Origin: JBFFSQ01 sp041572275
GTDB taxonomy: Bacteria; Pseudomonadota; Gammaproteobacteria; SZUA-229
DNA length: 20,544 nucleotides
Assembly: GCA_041572275.1 (NCBI GenBank)
Contig: JBFFSQ010000032.1
Coordinates: 1 to 20,544 of the forward strand
Reading direction: 5' to 3'
The notes below the pieces were generated by a model that was given only the letters and a program-made list of their open reading frames with translations, ran no database searches and was not told where the DNA came from. The position numbers and the translations under genes are program-made. Positions 14,833 through 20,544 of the stretch are shown piece by piece. Each line of letters starts with the position of its first letter. Position 1 is the first letter of the stretch.

Positions 14833-16233
14833 CTATTTACTGATACTGTTAGGTTTAGGCAGGTTCGCAAGCGCATTCGTCAGGTAATTTCCTGTTTCTT
14901 TTAACTGCGCAATTAAAACGTCCATGGCAATGAATTGATCAAATAATCTAGTTTGAAAGGCTTCCAGGCGTATGGCTAATTGTTCACGCTGTTCTGTAAG
15001 GTCATCAATACTATCATTCAGACTCTGTGTTTTTGAGTCAACAATACCATTAGACTTTACATATTCATTAAGGGTGTTATCTAATCGTTTGGCAATTCCA
15101 TCGTCCGCTGTAAATAAATTAGTGACAGAAGTGATGTCATTTTTAATGGCATCTTCAAGCTTGGAGCTATCTAAACTGAGAGAGCCATCCTTGTTTGTAG
15201 TAATGCCAATAGATGCAAGTGAATTGAAATCGCCTGAGATGCTGCTAACTGTGAATGTCAGTTGCTGTCTAATCTGGTTATTAGCAGAACGAGCTAATGC
15301 ATCACCAATTAATGCACCACTACCTGTTTCATCGTAACCGGTGATGGAAAAAATTGTTTCATTATAACTGTTGTAGTTTTCAATCAGGTTATTGACAGCT
15401 TTGGTTATGCTGCTGGTATTAAGATTGACATCCAGAGTATAACTGGTGCCGGGATCAGCATCGAGCAGGCTGATGCTGATGCCATCAATAGCATTACTTA
15501 GAATATTGCTATTGCTAGTGACCGTCTGATTGTCGATCAGAACAATAGCATCCTGTGCCGGGTTACGTTCTACAAGATTGGTAGTGCCGGAACCTGGTAG
15601 GGGGTCATAAACCAGCTGCTGCAAGTCACCCTCACCACCGTTAACGGCGGTAACCGTGATATTGTTGTTCGAGCCGGTATCATTTGAGGTTAATACCAGT
15701 CTGCTTTCAGTGCCAGAAGCACCATCATCTACATTTATAATGGTGGCGGTGACACCGGTATTATCACTGGCATTGTTAATTGCGTCTCGAATGCCTGCCA
15801 GTGTCTTATTTGAATCATCTATAGTGAGTGTGAAACTGTTACTGCCTACCGATAATGTTAGTGAGCCAGTGCCCACCACAGTGGCTGAATCAGTAAAACC
15901 GGTAGATGATAGTTTATGTGCTTCAGCAAGTTGGCTGACTTCAATATTGTAATTTCCAAATACGGCAGTTGAATCTGCTGTAGCAGTAAATATTGATTTG
16001 TCAGATGAGGTTGCTGAACGGGTGTTATAGGTATTGCTCTCAGCTAATGTTGAGAGGGATGATTTTAATTCGGATAAAGCACTCTTTAACAAGCCATAGG
16101 CTGAAATTTTGGCTGTTATTGTTGCTTCTTTTTTGTCCAGCAGGGCAGTTTTTGGCTCGGCTTCAGCATTAACCAGATCATTGACCAACTGGTTAATATC
16201 TAATCCTGATCCTATACCGGCGGATGTGAGCAT
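14833..16233 (-). CDS. fliD: FliD, filament cap protein (HAP2)
   Basis: FliD forms the cap at the filament tip under which flagellin is inserted. The 466-residue protein starts MLTSAGIGSGLDINQLVNDL, the FliD N-terminal signature, followed by a long coiled-coil-prone stretch (KKEATITAKISAYGLLKSAL). It has a flagellin-type beta motif (about residues 120-200) and a C-terminal helical part ending in QFIAMDVLIAQLKETGNYLT. AGAGG lies about 9 bases upstream of the ATG. It is the first gene of a fliD-fliS-fliT-like unit, separated from flaG by 90 bases that contain a sigma-54-type promoter. Confidence 0.96.
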   Translation of the reverse strand: MLTSAGIGSGLDINQLVNDLVNAEAEPKTALLDKKEATITAKISAYGLLKSALSELKSSLSTLAESNTYNTRSATSSDKSIFTATADSTAVFGNYNIEVSQLAEAHKLSSTGFTDSATVVGTGSLTLSVGSNSFTLTIDDSNKTLAGIRDAINNASDNTGVTATIINVDDGASGTESRLVLTSNDTGSNNNITVTAVNGGEGDLQQLVYDPLPGSGTTNLVERNPAQDAIVLIDNQTVTSNSNILSNAIDGISISLLDADPGTSYTLDVNLNTSSITKAVNNLIENYNSYNETIFSITGYDETGSGALIGDALARSANNQIRQQLTFTVSSISGDFNSLASIGITTNKDGSLSLDSSKLEDAIKNDITSVTNLFTADDGIAKRLDNTLNEYVKSNGIVDSKTQSLNDSIDDLTEQREQLAIRLEAFQTRLFDQFIAMDVLIAQLKETGNYLTNALANLPKPNSISK

Positions 16234-16276
16234 GTTAAACGACCTCTGGGACCAATGTTGCTAAGTTAACTGCAGT

Positions 16277-16293
16277 TGCAATAACTGTACCAT
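16277..16293 (-). promoter_or_regulatory. Sigma-54 promoter for fliD-fliS
   Basis: Read on the minus strand, ATGGTACAGTTATTGCA has GG and GC separated by exactly 10 bases and the conserved TTGCA element. The -24 box is TGGTAC instead of TGGCAC. The predicted start near 16266 is about 33 bases before the fliD ATG. FleQ-type activators are known to control fliD in Pseudomonas; no activator site was identified here. Confidence 0.7.
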
Positions 16294-16323
16294 CCCTGGT
16301 GGTGTTATTGACCGACTTTGAAA

Positions 16324-16710
16324 TCAGGCCTGGTCTTTAAACAGCAGACCCTGGAGATTGCCCATATTTCTTAGTCGATTAAGCACTTCTTCAGACGGAA
16401 TCTGACGGATAACTTCCTTTGTACCAGAGTCTAGTACGGTTACCACGGTTTTTCCGCTGGCTTCATCCACAGAAAAGCTCAGATCTCGTTGAATCTGCTG
16501 AACATAGTCATTCAGCTGTTCAACCACTTCATCAAGACGTTTTTCCATGTTTTGACGAACATCCTCGGCGGCAGGTTCTTGCCGCTGAGGTTCTGGGCTG
16601 ATCGGTTGATTGCCGCCTTTGTTAACTGGATCGGTATTAACAGTTTTCGCAGGCGCAACAGTACTCTGAGGTGGAATCGTTGAAGTGTTATTAGTTACCA
16701 TATTACTCAT
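16324..16710 (-). CDS. flaG: FlaG family protein
   Basis: FlaG proteins are small flagellar proteins that affect filament length in some bacteria; their exact mechanism is unclear. The 128-residue product has a low-complexity, Pro/Gln/Asn-rich N-terminal half (about 1-50). It then has the FlaG domain: coiled-coil-prone RLDEVVEQLNDYVQQIQRDL, then FSVDEASGKTVVTVLD and the hallmark VIRQIPSEEVL. AGGAG 8 bases upstream supports the ATG at 16710, although an ATG three codons on is also possible. It lies between fliC and fliD, as in Vibrio and Pseudomonas. It has no obvious promoter and may be expressed by read-through from fliC. Confidence 0.93.
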   Translation of the reverse strand: MSNMVTNNTSTIPPQSTVAPAKTVNTDPVNKGGNQPISPEPQRQEPAAEDVRQNMEKRLDEVVEQLNDYVQQIQRDLSFSVDEASGKTVVTVLDSGTKEVIRQIPSEEVLNRLRNMGNLQGLLFKDQA

Positions 16711-16736
16711 GGTTCTAACTCCTGTTTACCACTCAA

Positions 16737-16761
16737 GGGAAACTGGCTATGCCAGTTCCCC
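16737..16761 (-). other. Hairpin between fliC and flaG
   Basis: Arms GGGAAACTGGC (16737-16747) and GCCAGTTCCC (16751-16760) form a stem of about 10 pairs with one bulged A and a 3-base loop, 24 bases after the fliC stop. On the minus strand no T run follows. It may protect the abundant fliC message and act as a partial terminator before flaG. Confidence 0.55.
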
Positions 16762-16784
16762 TATCGCCTTGGGTTACCTGCGTC

Positions 16785-18290
16785 TTACTGTAATAAGGAC
16801 AGTACGTTCTGTGGCAATGCATTGGCCTGTGCCAGCATGGCTGTACCTGCCTGTTGCAGAATCTGGTTACGAGTCAACTCAGAAGTTTCTGCGGCGAAGT
16901 CAGCATCCTGTACACGGGAGCGTGCAGCCGATACGTTGTTAGAGATATTCTCCAGGTTAGAGATAGTGGATGAAATACGGTTCTGAACCGCACCCAGCTC
17001 ACCGCGAACTACGTTGATAAAGTCAAGTGCGCCGTCGATGATGCCGATGGCAGACTGTGAACCCGCTACGGTTGAAATGTCGATAGAAGACACGGCAACC
17101 AGAGCTGAAGACTCCAGAGTGATCACATCATTGAATGAAGTGTTCGCAGCGGTTACGTTGAATGCATTCACACTGGACAGCTGAACTTCACCCATAACAC
17201 GGGTAGAGTCAGTAGTGCCTTGAGTAAGTGTGACCGTATCATTTGTCGCATCATTGGCATAGTTGCGAGAATCTACAGCAAGTGTTTCACCACCGGCATT
17301 ACTGTGATTGAAACCTTCGATGATGATGTCATCGCCACCTTCACTGATCAGGTCGATACTGGTGCCGTTACCATTGATTACCGCCTGGATACCGGTGGTG
17401 CCCGAAGACTGATTGACAGAATCTGCAATGGTTGAGAGGTCTGTAGTATTGGTGATAACTGCACTGATAGACGCGGAGTTAGTTGTTGAGCCATCATCTG
17501 AAGTCAGAGTGAAAGAGATGGTGCCGGCCAGACTCAGGGTGCTGAGTCGTGTGACTGTACGTGCATCCGCTTCAACAGCTGTAGTTGGCGTCTCAGCATT
17601 GATTGCTGAGGCTGCTTCGCGAGCTGATGAACCTGCGCCGATAGCAATCGTAGCAGTGGCTTTGCCGACAACGGTTAAGTTACCAGCTACAACGTTGTTT
17701 ACTGCAGCGGTCGCAGCGGCAGCAGTTGCACGGCCAAGACCAACGTTAGCAACACCACCTTCAAGATCAACACGTTGTACACCCAGTCGAGTTGCATCAG
17801 TATCAGTCAGTGTAAAACCAATGGTTTCATTGGCATTGGCGCCGACCTGGAATAGAGCCTGACCAAATGTACCGTCGAATAATTTACGGCCACCGAAAGC
17901 GGTAGTGTCAGCGATACGGGTAATTTCAGCAGTCAGCTGGGAAATTTCTGATTGCAGCGTGGCGCGGTCTTCTGCGCTGTTACTGCCGTTAGCAGACTGG
18001 ATAGACAGCTCACGCATACGTTGCAGCAGGCTATTGGTTTCGCCCAGTGCACCTTCAGCAACCTGAGAAATCGAAATACCATCGTTAGCATTTCGGATGG
18101 CCTGGTTGATGCCACGGATCTGAGTGGTGAGTCGGTCTGTGATGGCAAGACCAGCAGCATCATCTTTAGCACTGTTAATACGTAAACCGGTTGATAAACG
18201 TTGTAAAGACGTTGCTAGTGAGCTCTGGCTTTTGTTCAAACTGCTTTGTGCAAACAGTGATGAAACGTTAGTGTTTATAATCTGTGGCAT
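16785..18290 (-). CDS. fliC: FliC, flagellin
   Basis: This is the major filament protein. The 501-residue product has the conserved flagellin N-terminal D0/D1 region (about 1-145: SLQRLSTGLRINSAKDDAAG, then DRLTTQIRGINQAIRNANDG). The loop LLQRMRELSIQSANG (residues 88-102) corresponds to the TLR5-recognised segment of other flagellins. The C-terminal D1/D0 region (about 415-501) ends in TSELTRNQILQQAGTAMLAQ and ANALPQNVLSLLQ. The middle (about 190-400) is variable and Thr/Ser/Ala-rich with flagellin IN-type beta repeats. An excellent ribosome-binding site (GGGAGGA) precedes the ATG. It has its own sigma-28 promoter with a leader of about 95 bases and is divergent from fleQ. Confidence 0.98.
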   Translation of the reverse strand: MPQIINTNVSSLFAQSSLNKSQSSLATSLQRLSTGLRINSAKDDAAGLAITDRLTTQIRGINQAIRNANDGISISQVAEGALGETNSLLQRMRELSIQSANGSNSAEDRATLQSEISQLTAEITRIADTTAFGGRKLFDGTFGQALFQVGANANETIGFTLTDTDATRLGVQRVDLEGGVANVGLGRATAAAATAAVNNVVAGNLTVVGKATATIAIGAGSSAREAASAINAETPTTAVEADARTVTRLSTLSLAGTISFTLTSDDGSTTNSASISAVITNTTDLSTIADSVNQSSGTTGIQAVINGNGTSIDLISEGGDDIIIEGFNHSNAGGETLAVDSRNYANDATNDTVTLTQGTTDSTRVMGEVQLSSVNAFNVTAANTSFNDVITLESSALVAVSSIDISTVAGSQSAIGIIDGALDFINVVRGELGAVQNRISSTISNLENISNNVSAARSRVQDADFAAETSELTRNQILQQAGTAMLAQANALPQNVLSLLQ

Positions 18291-18390
18291 GATGTTTTCC
18301 TCCCTTCCAGTGACCCCTTGGGTATGGAAGCTCTTGTTTTGACGCTAGATCAGCGTTGTTCTTGAGCAATTAATGCTTCGTTCAAACACT

Positions 18391-18417
18391 TTAGCGGCCA
18401 GCCCGGAGAAAACTTTA
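18391..18417 (-). promoter_or_regulatory. Sigma-28 (FliA) promoter for fliC
   Basis: On the minus strand TAAAGTTT (18417 down to 18410), an 11-base spacer and GCCGCTAA (18398 down to 18391) match the sigma-28 consensus with a single mismatch in the -10 element. The predicted start is about 95 bases before the fliC ATG. Confidence 0.9.
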
Positions 18418-18711
18418 GATTTATTTTTCAAAAAATTTAGCTGATGGCTTGTTGTTGCTTAATTCTATATAAAACAAAGATTTAGGGTTTTGATTGTGGG
18501 TTATTAAAGCTGTGGTTGATATGGTAATGGTTGTTTTTGTATGGGTACAAGGCTGGTTGTGAGCTCAGAATTTGTTGGGTCTGTTAATTAAGTATGGAAG
18601 TGGAGCCTTTACATTGGGAATAATACTTCTTAGTACTTTTTATTAATGTAGATTGTTCTGAATATTGTATAAGTTATTGAATAGTTTAATTAAACTAATA
18701 ATGCTGGTTTT

Positions 18712-18739
18712 TTGACATTTGCAAAATAACTGCTTTACT
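18712..18739 (+). promoter_or_regulatory. Sigma-70-like promoter for fleQ
   Basis: A perfect -35 TTGACA (18712-18717) is followed after 16 bases by TTTACT (18734-18739), a 4/6 match to the -10. Predicted transcription would start near 18746, some 25 bases before the fleQ ATG. This fits a master regulator expressed ahead of the sigma-54 and sigma-28 classes. Confidence 0.5.
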
Positions 18740-18770
18740 CTTGTTAAACCTTTATTAATTTGAGCTCTAC

Positions 18771-20303
18771 ATGGCGACAGAAAACCAGCCCAATTCTATT
18801 CTGCTGATCGAAGATAACAGCCAGATTTTCAATGAAATCAAGACCTTAATGGCATTTATGGGCTATGAGACAGTGTATGTTCATGAACTTGAGCAACTTG
18901 GGGCGGTACTGGAGAGTCGTGATTTCACTGCCATTCTGTTAGGTGAGCATCATGGCAGTTCGGCACAGAAAGAAGCTTTGACCCAGATTGAGGCCGCTAA
19001 TCCGCAGGCCCAGGTCATACTGGTTAGCCAGTCCACGGAGAATTACGAAAAGTTCCGCGACAATTATTCCTGTGTCATTGCACATTTAGATATGCCATTA
19101 CGGCTTGAGCCGATGGCTGAAGCATTGAACCGGGCACAGACCGCTCATGAACAGCAGCAGGATGCTGGCGCACGTGCATACAATGACATATTGAATGGGG
19201 TGCCCAAGCTGGGTGGTAACAGTCCCGCGATTCAATATGTACGGACCATGATCGAGCAGGTCGCGAAAACCGATGCCAGTGTACTCATCCTTGGTGAATC
19301 GGGTACCGGCAAGGAAGTGGTGGCTCGAAATATCCATGCACTATCCAACCGCTGCAAACACGGTTTTGTACCGGTTAACTGTGGTGCTATTCCCGCGGAT
19401 CTACTGGAAAGCGAATTATTCGGACATGAGAAAGGCGCCTTTACCGGAGCCATTAATACGCGTCAGGGACGCTTTGAGCTGGCCGAGAAGGGCACTCTGT
19501 TCCTCGATGAAATTGGTGATATGAGCCTGCCGATGCAGGTCAAGTTATTGCGTGTATTACAGGAACGCACCTTTGAGCGTGTCGGCAGTAATAAAAGTAT
19601 CGTCGCTGATGTGCGCCTGCTGGCGGCAACCCATCGAAACCTGGAACAGAATATTCGAGACGGAAAGTTCCGTGAGGATCTGTATTACCGGCTCAATGTC
19701 TTTCCCATTGAATTACCCGCATTAAGAGAACGTCTGGAAGATGTACCTTTATTACTACAGGATCAGATTGATCGTCTGGAACGGGAAAAACGGGGTTCGG
19801 TCAGGTTAACAGCAGCAGCTGTCGAGGCGTTGTGTCAGTATGACTGGCCGGGTAACGTGCGTGAGCTGGGTAATCTGGTTGAGCGTTTGACTATTTTGTA
19901 TCCGGATGCTGTGGTAGACGCCAGGAATCTGCCAACAAAATATTTACCGGCGAATATGAAACCAAAACAGACCCCGTTTAATCCGGTGATGATGTTTGCC
20001 TCCATCGAAGATGAGGATGCTAGCGATGAGTCTCGTTTCCCCGGTCAGCCCCATCAACTGGATGTGGCCGAGGTACTGTCGGAACCGGATGTGGTCGTTG
20101 ATACAGAACTGGATACCGATACAGCCGTTCGTATTACTGATGACGGTCTCGATTTGAAAGAACATTTGGCACAAATGGAAATCCAGCTCATCAAGCAGGC
20201 ACTGGCCTCAACCAATAATGTTGTGGCTCACGCGGCCAAGTTGCTGAAAATGCGGCGTACCACGCTGGTTGAGAAGCTGAAGAAGTATGAGATTAATTCC
20301 TGA
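18771..20303 (+). CDS. fleQ: FleQ/FlrA, sigma-54-dependent flagellar master activator
   Basis: FleQ-type proteins activate sigma-54 holoenzyme at flagellar promoters by ATP hydrolysis. The 510-residue product has an N-terminal receiver-like FleQ domain (about 9-120) and an AAA+ domain (about 147-385). The latter carries Walker A GESGTGKE (175-182), the sigma-54-contacting GAFTGA loop (222-227) and Walker B GTLFLDEIGD (241-250). An acidic linker follows (about 410-460), then a Fis-type helix-turn-helix (about 465-508; AAKLLKMRRTTLVEKLKKY). Of the c-di-GMP contacts known in P. aeruginosa FleQ, the RN after Walker A (186-187) and ExxxR (337-341) are kept, but the LFRS segment is replaced by GVPK (143-146). 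The start has a weak ribosome-binding site. It is the likely activator of the flgI and fliD promoters here. Confidence 0.95.
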   Translation: MATENQPNSILLIEDNSQIFNEIKTLMAFMGYETVYVHELEQLGAVLESRDFTAILLGEHHGSSAQKEALTQIEAANPQAQVILVSQSTENYEKFRDNYSCVIAHLDMPLRLEPMAEALNRAQTAHEQQQDAGARAYNDILNGVPKLGGNSPAIQYVRTMIEQVAKTDASVLILGESGTGKEVVARNIHALSNRCKHGFVPVNCGAIPADLLESELFGHEKGAFTGAINTRQGRFELAEKGTLFLDEIGDMSLPMQVKLLRVLQERTFERVGSNKSIVADVRLLAATHRNLEQNIRDGKFREDLYYRLNVFPIELPALRERLEDVPLLLQDQIDRLEREKRGSVRLTAAAVEALCQYDWPGNVRELGNLVERLTILYPDAVVDARNLPTKYLPANMKPKQTPFNPVMMFASIEDEDASDESRFPGQPHQLDVAEVLSEPDVVVDTELDTDTAVRITDDGLDLKEHLAQMEIQLIKQALASTNNVVAHAAKLLKMRRTTLVEKLKKYEINS

Positions 20304-20317
20304 AACGAAGTTTCAGG
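20299..20317 (+). other. Hairpin overlapping the fleQ stop codon
   Basis: CCTGAAAC (20299-20306), loop GAA, and GTTTCAGG (20310-20317) form a perfect 8-bp stem that includes the fleQ TGA. It is followed by TATTGG rather than a T run, so it is at best a weak or Rho-assisted terminator. Confidence 0.5.
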
Positions 20318-20320
20318 TAT

Positions 20321-20355
20321 TGGTTAATAGTTCATGGTTGATCGTTAATGGTTTA
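20321..20355 (+). repeat. Degenerate 7-bp repeat downstream of fleQ, inverted relative to the array
   Basis: Five in-phase heptamers can be read: TGGTTAA, TAGTTCA, TGGTTGA, TCGTTAA, TGGTTTA. TGGTTGA is the exact reverse complement of TCAACCA, a permutation of the ATCAACC unit at 20411-20544. The block is therefore an inverted, diverged relative of the array, and RNA spanning both could pair. An A-rich stretch and further loosely 7-periodic bases (about 20368-20390) separate the two. Confidence 0.65.
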
Positions 20356-20410
20356 AAAAAAAAGAACAATTAACTGTTGACTGTCGATGAACAAAAAAAT
20401 CATTTTGACC

Positions 20411-20544
20411 ATCAACCATCAACCATCAACCATCAACCATCAACCATCAACCATCAACCATCAACCATCAACCATCAACCATCAACCATCAACCATCAAC
20501 CATCAACCATCAACCATCAACCATCAACCATCAACCATCAACCA
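20411..20544 (+). repeat. Perfect tandem heptanucleotide array (ATCAACC)n
   Basis: 19 perfect tandem copies of ATCAACC plus one further base run to the end of the window, so the true copy number is unknown. The unit length is not a multiple of three. Read on +, all three frames are open and give permutations of the same peptide heptad (I-N-H-Q-P-S-T). On the minus strand every frame contains TGA. No start codon for an encompassing gene is seen in the window, so it is most likely a non-coding array downstream of fleQ. It resembles in kind the short tandemly repeated heptamers described in cyanobacteria, without implying kinship. Confidence 0.98.

Larger units (their letters stand above)
18291..18770. 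other. 480-base gap between divergent fliC and fleQ
   Basis: This A+T-rich region contains the fliC leader with its ribosome-binding site, the fliC sigma-28 promoter (18391-18417, minus) and a sigma-70-like promoter for fleQ (18712-18739, plus). The stretch between about 18420 and 18710 has no open frame or RNA gene that I recognise. A sigma-54-like string there has the wrong spacing. Confidence 0.6.

Noticed and set aside
17413..17862. Long open frame on + opposite fliC
   Set aside because: It is a shadow of the low-complexity flagellin coding strand, with Val/Ala-rich translation, no ribosome-binding site and no homology.
18453..18470. Sigma-54-like string TGGCTTGTTGTTGC upstream of fleQ on +
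   Set aside because: GG and GC are separated by 9 rather than 10 bases, and sigma-54 promoters tolerate this poorly. A sigma-70-like pair closer to fleQ is more plausible.
18481..18550. GGTTGAT/GGTAATGGTT strings in the fliC-fleQ gap as another heptamer repeat copy
   Set aside because: The units are not in a 7-base phase (15 bases between GGTT cores), so this is not convincingly part of the repeat family.
20411..20544. CRISPR array
   Set aside because: The repeat unit is 7 bases with no spacers; this is a simple tandem repeat.

Overview
This window is most of a polar-type flagellar gene cluster from a gammaproteobacterium. The evidence is a FleQ/FlrA master regulator, the flaG-fliD-fliS block next to fliC, sigma-54 and sigma-28 promoter motifs, and a homologue of class I adenylate cyclase, a family found mainly in Gammaproteobacteria. 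I cannot name the genus from the sequence.

Layout. From 1 to 4683 (+) lie flgC (5' end outside the window), flgD, flgE, flgF, flgG and flgH, encoding rod, hook cap, hook and L-ring proteins. A strong intrinsic terminator closes this unit at 4727-4751. From about 4750 to 8600 comes a non-flagellar insert. It holds a 901-residue, A+T-rich gene (5025-7730, +) that aligns along its whole length with class I adenylate cyclase (CyaA) but has lost the catalytic motif. It also holds a convergent gene for a small secreted DUF3365-type protein with one CxxCH haem site (7900-8451, -). The two share a bidirectional terminator. Flagellar genes resume with flgI, flgJ, flgK and flgL (8645-13895, +). On the minus strand follow a FliT-like gene, fliS, fliD, flaG and fliC (18290 down to 14039). 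Finally comes fleQ (18771-20303, +). The window ends inside a perfect tandem heptanucleotide array, with more than 19 copies of ATCAACC.

Regulation. Promoter motifs outline a tiered cascade. A -35/-10 pair resembling sigma-70 precedes fleQ. Motifs with the invariant GG/GC spacing of sigma-54 promoters precede flgI and fliD, the expected class of FleQ targets. Two near-identical sigma-28 (FliA) motifs precede flgK, inside the end of flgJ, and fliC. The flgI promoter explains how flgIJ can be expressed although a terminator and an insert separate it from flgH.

Most notable points: (1) an apparent catalytically dead class I adenylate cyclase embedded in a flagellar locus; (2) the promoter set that re-wires the split flg operon; (3) the heptamer array, with degenerate relatives of the same unit both beside it and in the flgE-flgF gap 18 kb away; (4) FleQ lacking the LFRS segment used for c-di-GMP binding in Pseudomonas.
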